This document shows positions 21,160 through 33,100 of a DNA stretch of 64,000 nucleotides, piece by piece; position 1 is the stretch's first letter, and the number at the start of each line of letters is the position of its first letter. Position numbers and translations under genes: made by a program. This DNA is from Prostheceraeus crozeri (Eukaryota; Platyhelminthes; Polycladida; Euryleptidae): positions 134,001-198,000 of the forward strand of contig CAJQUW010016939.1 of NCBI GenBank assembly GCA_907163375.1, given 5' to 3'. The notes beneath the pieces were generated by a model. That model made no database searches. It was not told where the DNA came from and saw only the letters and a list, made by a program, of their open reading frames with translations.

Positions 21160-23760
21160 GTGACACAGAATTTCAGAATGTCAGCCCCAAAAATTTTCAT
21201 GTTAAATGCTCGATCAATTTTGAATAAATTCGATGAACTGCGTATATCCACTCATATCATCAACCCTGATTTGATGTATATAACTGAATCGTGGTTGACT
21301 AGTAGCGTTGAAGACTCTCTTCTACATATTGAAGGTTATACTCTTTTCCGAAATGACCGAGTTGGTAGAAAAGGAGGTGGTGTCTGCATTTGGGCGCGAA
21401 ATTTACTGTCGCCAGAGTTGGTAATCCCAGGCTTTGTTAAACCAGAATGCATCGAATTTTTAACGATATATCTGCCAAAGACTGATATTATCTGTTCATT
21501 GATTTACATCCCACCCGGTCTTCTTGTGTCTGATCATACTGATATATCCGATTTTGTGTCATCCGAACTGGATACGTTATTAAGTGGCAAGCCTAATCGC
21601 TGTTTGATTATAAGCGTAGATTTCAACGATTTTCCACCATCCTTGTTTATTGATGATTTCAATTTGACGAATAAGGTGACGAATGCTACTAGAGGAAACT
21701 CACTTCTTGATCACATTTGGATTGATTGTGAATTAAGTGATTGTTATCAGGATGAGGCTATTATTGGACCACCAATTGGAAATTCCGATCACAATAGTAT
21801 TGTTCTGAATCCATTGGTCAATTTTAAGCATTCCATTGGTGAGAGGTCAGTAATGGTTTGGGATTATAGATTTTCCCATGTTAGGAATTTCATGAATTCA
21901 TTGGAGGAAACAGATTTTGGCTCTCTTGACTCGGCAAACAACGTGAATGACATGTGCTTACAGTTTTATGGCATGTACTACAACGTTATTATCACACATC
22001 CCATGCGAGAGTGTCACAATGTCGTGCAGAGACAAGCCATGGGTTACCCCGTTTTTGAAACTATTGATCACAAAACGATGGGATGCTTTTCGTAGGAAAG
22101 ACTGGTCTTCTTTTCAACATCTAAAAGTAAAAATACACGAGGAGATAGCAAAAGCGAAAGAGTCTTGGGTAAAACGTAACACCAAAACAAGCAAGGATTC
22201 TTGGAATGTTGTCAACCACATTCGGAATAACAAAAGCAGTGACAACCTTGACAACCTTATTAATTCTTTCAATGGGATGGAGAGCTTTTTGATGGCATTG
22301 TCTAAAGAACTTCATAGTAACCAAAATTATGATGATGATGTGCCTTTGCAAAGTTTTTCAAATAACTATTTTACTGACGATTTTACTGAAGAGGAAGTTT
22401 TCGACAAATTAATTCGATTGAAACCTTCAAAAGCAGCTGATCCTGATTATGTGGCTCCAAGACTTTTGCGAGATGGTGCTGCTTGGTTATGTGTTCCCTT
22501 AAGTAAAATTATAAACAGATCTATCAACGAGAGGACCTTTCCATCATTGTTAAAGCTTGGTTACATTCGTCCATTACCAAAGAAAAGCAAACCTTCAATT
22601 CTGGACTTTAGGCCTATTACTATACTATCAGCGATATCGAAGGTTTTTGAATCACTAATTGTGGATCGCTTCAAGGGTGATTTAATCAATTTATACGGAA
22701 AACAACGGCATGCCTTTCGTCCGCACGGATCAACAACGAGTGCCTTGGTTGACATCATCGATACTGTCTCGGCATCACTCGACTCAAGATTAACTCAAGC
22801 TGTGCATGTCTCTTGTCTGGATCTAACAAAGGCATTGATCTAACAAAGATTCAGTATAATAGGCTGATCAACCATCTCAACAAAAGCGGTATCAATCAAG
22901 GTTTCTTGAAATGGCTGATGTCTTATCTGCATGGGAGGCAACAATATGTTTCATTGGATGGATATGCGGGTCCTATGTTTGTGGCCTCTTCCGGAGTCCC
23001 ACAAGGATCAGTAATGGGCCCGTACCTTTTCTCAGCATTTATGGGAAAACTTCTCATGGAATGCAAGGAGGCGAAAATTGTTCTATATGCTGATGACGTG
23101 ACAGTGATAGAAACCATAGACAGTTCACGCTCCTCACATACTTCATGCATAAGTAATGTTGAGTCATGCATAAAAAATATGGGTCTCTTCATCAATCAAT
23201 CAAAGTGCCATAGGCTTTGTTTTGGGCGCTCACAGGATCACTCCTGCTCTGCTTTCAACCCTAACATTGACAATGCAAACATTCTTGGCTTCATCATAAA
23301 TACGAAGTTAACCTGGGATTGTCAAATCTCAAATGTAATACGCAAGGCTTCTCAACGTTTGTATGAAATTCGCATGTTAAAGACATTCTTGAATGTGAAA
23401 GACTTAAAACTCGTATATCATTCCTTGATAACTTCACTGATTATGTACGCTTCTCCAGTCTACGGTCGCCTCAGTGATACTCACATGTTGACGCTTGAAC
23501 GTTTTCAAAACAGAGCTCATCGCTTAATATGTGGTAGTAAATGCATTTGTAAAGATTTCACTAGTATCGAATCTCGTTTTAAGAAAGCATCTTTGGAGTA
23601 TTTGTTGAAATGCGAGACATATCAAGACCATCCTTTGCATTATTCTATCCCTGTTAGGTCAAGGATGAAAACTCACTTCATTGTACCTTATTGTCATACT
23701 GAGAGTAGACTGCGAACCCTCTTCCCATATTCATGTATATTGTTCAACAACATGCTTTGA
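21160..23760 (+). pseudogene. LINE ORF2: AP endonuclease and reverse transcriptase, frameshifted
   Basis: The first frame (21160-22095) holds an APE-type endonuclease: the LNARSI opening, YITESWL with the metal-binding glutamate, a DFND motif (preceded by V instead of the usual G), and SDHNSI. Near 22010-22060 the coding continues in another frame with a reverse transcriptase: PSKAADPDYVAPRLL, FRPITILSAISKVFE, and motif A LDLTKA. A second break at about 22835-22850 coincides with a direct repeat of GATCTAACAAAG. The last frame (from about 22850) holds SSGVPQGSVMGPYLF, the catalytic YADD, and the C-terminal region ending at 23760. All catalytic motifs are present, but in three frames. Confidence 0.9.
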
Positions 23761-25007
23761 CTGAAAGATTTACGCGATGTCTCGAAATGCATGTATGTAA
23801 TACTTTTTCTTGATTGTTTATTTTTCTTTTCTTTGGACAACCTCAGCATCCCGCAACACAATGTATTCAATGATTCTTATTTGAAAATATATACGCATTC
23901 TATTCTAAATATATACGCATTCTACCTGTCCACAAGATTAATAAAACGTGCAAAATTTGGCAAAATTTGACAAAGGCTCAGCCGAGTCCTTCAAATTTAA
24001 ATGAAATAATTTCAAGACTGCTTTGAGACCTTGAATTAAGGACCGCACCTGGGTGTTTCACCTTGTGGCTCAACGTGTTGTAAAACATACAAAAGGATGT
24101 CTAATCAAGCATCAATAATATCACAGCTACAAGTCTTTTTTATGTTATCAAAGCGGCCGACACAATATGCAGAACTGCCAACGCTGCATGCGCTCTTAAA
24201 TTTGAAAAATGTTCCTTTCTGAGGAACTTGTTATAAAATTGTTATACTTAGGAAGCAGGGAGATCTTTTGAAGCGCGTATACACGGGTTCACTAAGTGAC
24301 AGGACACCAGACACACACTGTTGCACACAAAAACACAAAACGCGTCCAATTGCTCGTGCGCCATCGTCTCGATTTAGTGGATTCTAAATCTCAGGACTTA
24401 GTGGTCAACTAAATTACTTGACCCTGTTGGTAAATATTTGAAAATGTCTTGACTGAATAGCATATTTTGTATTTTGTTGATAGGAAAGAGTTAAGAGTGA
24501 TTTGACCTTATCTTATGTCTTAAGTTGATGCAATCAATTTCAATCACCGCTCAGTGATCATCTTCAACTTTTCACTTTGTGTGATATACACAACGGGATT
24601 CACTTTGGCAATGTTTTTCCATACACTACTGATTTTGTTCTCAATCGCAGTTGCTGTTATATATGGTATGCACCCGTTAAGTTCTCATTTCCTAATTGAT
24701 TGTAGGCGTCCTTTGAAATTGATATTTGAAAGATTTGATATCTTCCCTCAGACAAAGGCGCTGAATTTTGTGTCATTGCTATATTTTTTGCTATACACTT
24801 TGTTGTATTGACTCTTAAATAATTCCACTATGTTCCACAATAATTACATCTGATAACTTTTTCGTTTATGACATCCTACAATTCATTTTTCATTAACCAT
24901 GTCATTGTACGTATGATCACATTGTCCTATGGCGAAAATGAGTATGATCGTAGGCTCTATTATCTACTTCGCAATTGTGTTCTTTATTTTCTATATTTGA
25001 CTTACAG

Positions 25008-25147
25008 GACAAACTTGAAGATCTGAAAAGTCTTCTTGGAAGTCAGATTCCTAAGTTGGAAAGTTTGATGTGTGTTCCGATCCGAAGTCAGGAATCGCCC
25101 GATGTGATTGCCATTGCCTTCCTTGTCAATAAGGGTGACGAGCCAAC
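25008..25147 (+). CDS. PDE2-type phosphodiesterase exon, GAF-A C-terminal half
   Basis: A 140-bp exon (phase 0 in, phase 2 out) with acceptor TTGACTTACAG and donor CAAC|GTGAGT. It encodes DKLEDLKSLLGSQIPKL, then LMCVPIRSQE and IAIAFLVNKGDEP. This equals the PDE2A segment SEDVQQLQSMLG through AMLCVPVISR to ACAFNKLEGD, including the NK that opens the NKFDE-type motif of PDE GAF domains. The motif continues in the next exon. This exon is strong evidence for PDE2 over PDE5, 6, 10 or 11. Confidence 0.95.
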
Positions 25148-25230
25148 GTGAGTATTGATTTTTTTTCATTTATTACACGTTGCGTGTATGTGACTCACCT
25201 GATATGTTGATATATATATATATATATATA

Positions 25231-25407
25231 CAGTGGAACCTCCTATTGCGGACATTCTATACAAAGGACACCTCCGTATTGCGGACAGTTAAGCTCAGTC
25301 CCGAATAATGTTCGTATCATCACCGGTAACTCCATATTGCGGACACCTCTAAAATGCGGACACTAAGGCGCAGTCCCGACGGTGTCCGTAATATTGAGGT
25401 TCTACTG
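25231..25407. mobile_element. Tigger/pogo-like MITE (177 bp)
   Basis: The ends CAGTGGAACCTCCTATTGCG and, in reverse complement from the right, CAGTAGAACCTCAATATTAC form imperfect terminal inverted repeats flanked by TA. The interior repeats a GCGGACA motif several times and has no coding capacity. The termini resemble the CAGT-ACCTC ends of pogo/Tigger elements. TA-microsatellite tracts flank it on both sides. Confidence 0.75.
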
Positions 25408-25435
25408 TATATATATATATATATATATAACACAG

Positions 25436-25760
25436 TATATTGGGATTATAAAAGAACGAGGGTTAAGAAGTAAAGTCAATTAAGCTAGTACATAATCCTC
25501 TTTGTTTTCGCAGATACGCTTTTATGTGGTTGGTCACAACTCTCGAAGTAGATCTCATGCCTTGAATTTCAGAGGGCATTTTGTTCCAAAAACTTGCGCC
25601 ATAAAACCACATTGATCGTTGTCCGTATTTCACTTTTTGCACTCTCGATTGTATGAGGACATTTCGTCTTGGATTCTTGCATAGTTGAAATAGGTCTTGA
25701 AGATGATGGGCATAGCCAGGATGAAAGTTGAATATAGCGATGGATTGTCTTAAATCCACT
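25436..25760 (-). pseudogene. LINE ORF2 C-terminal fragment
   Basis: The 98-residue minus-strand frame (25463-25759) includes VKYGQRSMWFYGASFWNKMP, the sort of sequence found at the very C-terminus of L2/RTEX-like LINE reverse transcriptases (a variant of FWNxLP). There are no upstream RT motifs, so it is heavily 5'-truncated. Confidence 0.6.
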
Positions 25761-26271
25761 GATTAAATATTGACTATAGTATTACCTATTGATCCACTTA
25801 CTTAATCCACCAATTGAACTGATGAAAAAATGAAACAGATAGAAAGTGAAAAAATTCCGTACTTGAATAAAGCCGTAATTCCGCATAAAGCAGTTACGAA
25901 ATTCCTTGTAGTCATGGACTTGCGTTTCGTCCTACAAACACTCGCTGCGTTTATCGCGAAGCTTTATCACAACAAACATGCTTTCATTTTTCATGCAAAG
26001 CAGAGAAGGTTCAAATCCGCTGAACAAATGATTAATCAAAATGCGGGAGGACAGGGCAACCGTAGGTGCTTGATTAGTAGCAAGAAAGCGCAAGTTTTTA
26101 AATTATTGGTTGATGTATTCCACCGGTGTCCCACTGGCGTGCTCACGGAAATGTTTAGGTATGTTTTGTGTTGATCGACAACTTAACGTCGCGGAAATTA
26201 GATCCAGCTCAGATCCAGTGATAATCGACATGGATCACAGATAATTTGTCTAGAGATTTTCGGATACAAAG

Positions 26272-26325
26272 CAGGGATGCGAGTTGTCCCAAATTGATAG
26301 GACTCCGACTCCAGGAGCAGACCAA
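26272..26325 (+). repeat. Solo end of hAT-like family seen at 62339
   Basis: CAGGGATGCGAGT and, a little further, GATAGGACTCCGACTCC match the left terminus of the 62339-63045 element. No matching right end is seen nearby, so this is a truncated copy. Confidence 0.6.
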
Positions 26326-27399
26326 GTAAGTAGAAGAAAAACGTAAAAATTATGCACCGGGCTTACTCTATGCGTTAAGCACCAATACCAATTCACGTTA
26401 CATATGTCATAAATCATTGTGTTAGATATACACGTATACAAGTAGATCAAATCATGTTAGATAACTTAATAAATGTAACTGTGCAGAGTGCCCAAATACA
26501 AAAGCACTATAACTGTACGCACTATGTATTAGTGAATCCGTCCAACAGATAGATCCACGGACAGTGTTGCAGTAAGACTTGCTGCTTTACATTTTGATTT
26601 TGGCACAACATTAGTTTTTTATGTTGATGTAAATATTCATATTTACTCGTGAATGTTTGATTTAAACTTTTCGATATGCAAATTTTGATCCGTGTATTTA
26701 TTGATAACTATCGGTCCTTGAGGCCTCGGTCACACTGAAAGCAAAGCAAATACGAACGTCTCAAGCAAACGTATGTCTGTTGTAAGCTATTAATCGCTTT
26801 GCTTTGCTCGCTGTGTGTCAGTCTACAACTGCTGTAATGATGACTCTATATTTCCTGCAGAACTCATTGCTCGGTAACGTTTGGAAAAGCTCGCAGTGTG
26901 GCTGATGCTTAAGTGCAATGAACTTCAAAATCATCACATGCTAATAGCATCGTTGTAGACAATGATCACATCGTAATAAATGTCGATCAACAGAAAGATG
27001 CCTATGGGCTGCAACCAGGTTTATGATTCGATGATAATATACATTCGGAATCTTAAAATTTCCTTTTTGGGATAGCCAGTCGTTATGTTCATGAAAATCG
27101 CCTAAACCTTCAACAGAAAGTTGATGGCTTATGATGAGAACAAATGTATACTTTCGATATCATGAGACTCTGTGAGAGATGGGGACCTAATAATGCACAG
27201 CTGATTTCAATGAAGTATAAGAGTTTCACATCGGAATTCGTCCTTTGTATTTACCGACATGTTACTGTGAAGCCACTAATCTTCATGTCCTTGTACAAGA
27301 TGTAGGTAGACCAGCATGGAAAGGTGATCTCACATGGTACGCGATAATCGTATGGGGATCAATGTGGGCAACGGTGGTACATTAATATTGTGTGGTTCC

Positions 27400-29465
27400 G
27401 TCCCTTGCAGTGGATGTCATCCTACCTAACAGGCTGAAAACACTGTGTTTTCCTCAACGAGCAATCGTCCTTCATCGACGACATTATCTGTCGAGTTCCG
27501 GAGGGTTTCGTGATCGGACCGCTCCTATTGATTGCTGATCTTAAGCAACGATCTAAATGTTCACATCTACGCAGACGATATAATTATCCATGGGTCCTGC
27601 TCACCATGCTCTTCTCCCGATCTTGAACATCGACTGTCTCAATATGGCACCAAGCTACGTTCCTGGCTGAATTCCAACAACTTGCAAATCAATGCTGCAA
27701 AGACTGAATTAATGTGGTGCTCATCAGTGCGAAAAAACATCTGATTCCCACCACTCCAATACTAATTGATTCCGTCTACATCTTGCCTCGGACTAATCTC
27801 CGCAGTCTGGGTGTTCATCTCGACTCAAACCTGTCAATGATATCTGAAATCTCCAAGCGTCTGACAAGCTGTTTTACAACACTACAGCAGATACGATCCA
27901 TCAACCGTTCGATCACGAGACCCACAATGCTATCTCTAATCACCTCCTTGGTTCATTTTCGACTTGACCACTGCTCATTGATCCTGTTTGACCTCCCCAT
28001 CTGCGCCCAACGACGACTTCAATCCGTACTGAATGCTGCCGCTAGACTCGTCTGTAATGCAAGGACAAGTGATATCACTCCTCTTCTTCGAGACCTGCAA
28101 TGGATTCGCTTCCCTCAGAGAATTGACTACTGGCTAGCTGTCTTGGTGTTTCGCTGCCTCCACGGTACTGCACCAGTCGATCTTGCTGAGGAACTCACAT
28201 CGGTCCGTAGCATCTCTAGCAGGAGCAGCCTTCGATCTGCTCTTACTTCCGCTCTCTGGATTCCCTCAAGCCGACGGAAGACAATTGCAGGGTTGCCAGT
28301 CGTCCTTTTTTTCGCGGGACGTCCTTTTTTGTCCTTTTTTATGGCTAAAACCTTATTTTTAAAAAGGACGCATTATTTTCGCCAAATCATCGCATTTTCG
28401 ATGCAGCCATACTATCCATCTTGTCAGATGAATTTATTTAATGAGATATAGACATGGGATGCCTATGAAAAGTAATTCATTGCATTCTTTTTTGCTTATA
28501 CTGAGTTTGACCATACTATACTATACTGAGATATAACCATGTGTCAGATTTTTTTGTTTTGACTATTTTGTTAAGCGGTAGATGGTATTTACAGCATTTC
28601 TATGCTTGAACCTTCTTCATAAACACTTGATTTGTATTCATATGACCATGAATCAGATTTGTGTGGAAAATATCTTATTTCAGATCTCCATTTATTTTGT
28701 GAGTTATGACTATTATAAAATGGAATGTGATCAGGATTTCTCGATCATCACGATAAAGTGAATAAGACTACCTACCATAGAAGAAACCGTAGACTTGCAA
28801 AGAATGCAGATGAATACAAATCAGTAACTTGGATTTTCTGTTGCGAATTGAACATAGATTGAACGCAGTACATGCACATATTCGATTAATAGATAGTTTT
28901 TACTTTTTTCGAATGTACACGTTATGCATGTGCGTAGTACTTGTATTTAATCGTGATTCGCCACCGAACTCTGGCCGTGATCCTATCTCAATTGCACTCC
29001 GTGCTCAATTTCAAAAATTGCCTTAGCCATGTTCATGCTCTACAAAAGTTAGGTGACAAAAGTTGAAGTAGAATCAAATTATTCCATGTCTGATGTCATT
29101 TTCGAAATTTTGACTAATCAAAGTTTTATTGTGAGCCTAATGTGTTTTTTCACTAAGCAGTATTTTTGATCATCTGTTCAGTATTCACAAATCACCTGTT
29201 TGAAATCAGTAGAAACAAAGGCGTCCTTTTTTTCTTGATTTTGCGCTGGCAACCCTACAATTGGTGTCCATGCTATTCCTTCTGCCGCAGTACGTGTGTG
29301 GAACAGTCTCCCAGCAGAAGTGACCAACCATTCATCCCTTTGTCTCTTCTCTCGATCTTATCCCCAGTGCTAATTTAGTTCTTGATGTACTTTTTCTGTT
29401 TAGTGGCCCAGCAGTGCTTGTACGATGCACCACTACAATATTGTTCTGTGAATAAATAATATAGA
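27400..29465 (+). pseudogene. 5'-truncated LINE interrupted by a hAT-like element
   Basis: Before the insertion (27400-28288) the pieces read EQSSFIDDIICRVPEG (motif B region), then HIYADDIIIHG with the catalytic YADD, then AAARLVCNARTSDITPLLRD in a second frame. After the insertion (29257 onward) the C-terminus resumes as VHAIPSAAVRVWNSLPAEV and ends at a stop near 29370. The short 3' UTR ends in GAATAAATAAT. A frame change lies around 27710-27745 and other damage upstream. The style is L2/RTEX/Nimb-like. The 5' boundary near 27400 is approximate. Confidence 0.8.
28289..29256. mobile_element. hAT-like non-autonomous transposon nested in a LINE
   Basis: The ends AGGGTTGCCAG and CTGGCAACCCT are perfect inverted repeats. 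The flanks ACAATTGC (28281-28288) and ACAATTGG (29257-29264) are an 8-bp target duplication with one difference. Subterminal GTCCTTTTTT motifs occur at both ends. At 968 bp with no transposase frame, this is a non-autonomous hAT-type element. Removing it with one target copy restores the LINE frame as RRKTIGVHAIP, which confirms the boundaries. Confidence 0.85.
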
Positions 29466-29942
29466 CAACTCTTTTTCAAATACTTACAAAATAGAAGAGA
29501 AAAATCAGTTTTTGGGAAAGTGCTACGTAACTATCTCGGATGAGCATAAATAAACTCAGTTTACAATATTGGAAGTCTCTTTCAATGCATATTGATTCTG
29601 ACAGAATCTTATATTGAAATTCTCAAATATATTTATAAGCTAAACAAATGTGTGGACTATGGCAAATAGCTCGTTTAATTAAAGGAAGTTTATTGATAGT
29701 CAGTGAAATCATAAGTACCTTCAATTAGATATTAATCGGGAAAGCGTCATTTTATTCTATTCAATAAATTGTACAATGTTTGAGTGACATTATGACCGGA
29801 AAATATATACTTGTCGCTTTGATAATGCGTATGCAGATATTCATTACTTCAAGAAGTCACAATTTACGTATGTGATCGTTAACGCCTCAAAGTTGATATA
29901 TTCAATTGAATTGTTGTTCAAAGGTACTAACAGCCGATGCAG

Positions 29943-30112
29943 ATAATAAAATAAAACCACAATGAAAGTTAATAAGTCTATTTCCCGAGCTTTCGGTCAC
30001 ATACAGTGAGCATAATCATGGGAATCTGTTTTCCCATGATTATGCTCACTGTATGTGACCGAAAGCTCGGGAAATAAACTTATTAACTTTCATTGTGGTT
30101 TTATTTTATTAT
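29943..30112. repeat. Near-perfect palindrome (82-bp arms, 6-bp loop)
   Basis: The arms 29943-30024 and 30031-30112 are reverse complements with one mismatch, and the loop is TCTGTT. The arms carry CCCGAGCTTTCGGTCACA and its complement. The sequence GTTGATATATTC lies on both sides, at about 29892 and 30113. It has no coding content. Confidence 0.95.
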
Positions 30113-33100
30113 GTTGATATATTCGTTTAAGGTCGTCTGTAAAGAATTGTTAGTAAATATTTGGGACTATTCAAAATGTAGTTATTATTTTGCGTCAACT
30201 CCCTACACCACATCCATGATACGAAGTCCATCCGCTGTTACTTACCTTTGCAAATGATGAGATGGATATTTGCATGGACATGAATGATTTATTGGAAATT
30301 TTCTCATCTCGAAAATTAAGATTGTTTTCGATTGCGTTTTTGATTCGTATATTGATAAACATGCGTATCAGTTGTGTCTACCCAAATGACATATGCTCCT
30401 TAGTATATGATCTGCTGTATCGCTATAATTAAATTGTATTAAATTGAAACTCATTTGGCATTCATAACTAAGTTCTTTTGTATGAAATAAACTGTTTGAT
30501 TAAATTTTTTGAGGAATTTGTTGAAAGGCAATTATTTAATTCAATAAATGATGTATTGGTATACTATAGGCCTTTACTAACTTCCATTTGCTCAGTTTTT
30601 GTGAGTTAATTGGTCCGAAGTCATAGTGGAGTATTCCATAATGATAAGCAATCAGTGACAGTCTAAGACATGTCTCCGAATTATACTTGTCCTTAGTGCG
30701 GTGACTGACAACCGTCATTGTATATTTTCGATCATATGGCAGTCCTATGCATATCAGATTTATTTATAAAATACACATGCGCATTTTTTTACTGAATGAA
30801 AGTTTTCACAAATGCGCGAAGAAGAGAAAGGGAAGTAACCGGATCATTGCTTGACAGTAGCGCTTGATATTCCTGCTTTGGTGTCAATCAAATACTTCAC
30901 TAACACTGTGAAAATAAGCTTACTACGTATTTGATTTTTTTTCCAAGTGATTTTTCCTAAGATGTTGTATTTTGTATGCAGATTATCGGATGCATCGTAT
31001 GACGCATGTAGATTATTTAGTATCTATGCACAATATCATTTTTACCCGCTCTTTTGCATGAAATTAGGGATGTACCTGCTAGTGATTTTGCTAATGGGCC
31101 GATTGTTTTATTTATATTACATTTTCGATTTACCACAAGAACCGCTGTTTTTTTTTCAGAGGTGAGCTTATGACATGCCTCAGGATTTCCAAAACTTTAG
31201 AGTTGAATTGAAAGCACTTACCAGCGCTTTTCCAGCAGTGGAAACCGAGCCAGGGTCCGAATTTTTGGATACACAGCTTATTTTTAAGAGAATCTTGACG
31301 TCCTCTCAAACTTTGCGTTGATACACAATCGAGTTTAATTTGTTAAGTTTGCAGTCAGTGTCTATCCTTACGAGCGCTTATAGTATTTCACGTTGATGGT
31401 TAGGATATGTGCTTACTCGAAAAACGCGCGTAATATTCTCCCCAAGAATTATTCTATTGATGGATTGAAGGACCATTGCGTTATTCACTGAACAGGTCAT
31501 GAAAAACGATTCCTGCGAGATATGACAATTTTCGAAGTATTTTATTGGCGGGACAAGATATTGATAGCATGGGAATTTCCTTCGCGGGCACGAGTCACAA
31601 CTACGGTTTGAAAGGCGAGCACGCCTCGTGGTAGCAAATTTTGATTTATAAATATTCTAATATGAACTCAACTCTCTGACGATTGCGATTTGATGACCTA
31701 TCGTCTAGCCAAAAAGGCATTCCACCCTTAACATCCACTACATGTATATGACAAAATTTCTTCGGGATGATTTTTGAAAAAATTAAAATTTCTGCACTTC
31801 GCTATGGCACCTCTCATCGCCAAATTAAAACTCTGACTCGATGCTTCAAGTCATATTAGCTTGAGATCGCATGTTTTTTATTTTTCATTTTCTTGCATAT
31901 TCGCCACTTATTAATCTTGTGTGAAATGCAATATATCCATTTTTGCGATACAATTGCATTATGTCGTTATTCTGAACAAGAAAACATCTTGAGTGAATCT
32001 TGAAATATGATAATTGATTACTCAAGCAGAGCTTGTCAATATATTCAAACAGCTGCTAATTTGAAATGCCGGGCCTGAGCCAGGCCCATGCCTAGTAACT
32101 GAAATTTAGCCCTATCCCGACCAAGGGAGTCTTTTGTTCCCTTCTGTCAACTTCTTTTCATGTCTCCTAAAATAAGTCAGATAAAAGTTCAATTTGTTGT
32201 GACTTTTAGTTTGCATGTATGTTGCAGTTTCAATAAACATTTGGACTAAATTAACTTACTTTAAGGTCAGTGTTAAAGGTAATTTTTAAAAATACTTTTT
32301 AGAAAATTGATGGTTTTCATTTAGAGTAGCATTGATTATTGATACAATGTTTCTGTGCCATATTTACATTGTATTTGTGCATGTTCAATTCAAGATTGTT
32401 AACATTCACATTCATCTTATCTGCCAAAATGAGTACATGTACATTGTGCATGTAAAAAAATACATAGATTAATGAAAAATTTGAAAATACAAATTTTAAA
32501 TTTGAATTTTTGGTGTGAAGATCTTCGAATCATGCAAAATAGGCACTACCATTCGAAAAAGGAAACTCGAAATATAGATATATCAACTCTCTTCTTAAAA
32601 ATATTAATCCATCCGAACATGAAAAATTTGAGGGGAAGCACTTTGCGCCCCTTCCGGTCCTACGACGCTAAAAATTGCCCGGTCCTGATGGGGTTAAGGG
32701 TCGATTCCTTGTCCTAAAAAACTACAGTGGAACCCAAAAGTCGGGGTCTTCGCTAACGGAGCCAGACCGAGAAAATACTATCTAGTACTAAAAAAATGCT
32801 TCATGATGTGTGAAACCTTTCTAACCAGCTTTTATTATCTTCATATGAAAATTGAGTCTTTGGAAGAGATCAGTTGTTTGCAATTATCGTAATGATAAAA
32901 ACAAGTCGTTTCAATTTAGATCAGGAGTTCAGTATACATTGTGCATGTAATAATCTGAAAATTTTCATCTAAAAAATAGAAAGCTTGACATTCTATTAGT
33001 CACTTTTTATTGAAAATTAATAAAAATCTTCAAAAGTTAACTTATCGGTAAATAATCGGCCGATTAGTCGGCTCACGCCTACATGAGATATGATCGAATT

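Larger units (their letters stand above)
19950..23930 (+). mobile_element. Near-full-length CR1/L2-like LINE
   Basis: This is a non-LTR retrotransposon with a 5' leader, an intact ORF1 (20393-21130), an ORF2 with APE-type endonuclease and reverse transcriptase (21160-23760, broken), and a short 3' UTR. The 3' end carries two copies of a 22-bp unit around ATATATACGCATTCTA (23886-23928), typical of CR1/L2 tails. A tRNA-like segment sits immediately before ORF1. ORF2 has two visible frame breaks, so this copy cannot be autonomous, but the intact ORF1 points to a fairly recent insertion. The 5' boundary is approximate. Confidence 0.85.
8132..25007. other. Giant intron (16,876 bp) packed with mobile elements
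   Basis: From left to right the intron holds a Tc1-like relic (9161-10482), a hairpin (13928-14130), a hAT relic (14928-16718), a GC-rich minisatellite (18640-18880) and a near-complete LINE (19950-23930). In 8132-9160, 10483-13927, 14131-14927, 16719-18639, 18881-19949 and 23931-25007 I see no gene and no identifiable repeat. A 12-base G run lies at 18378-18389. Confidence 0.8.

Noticed and set aside
25830-26174. 114-residue open frame downstream of a LINE fragment
   Set aside because: No domain recognised and no splice signals consistent with the host gene.
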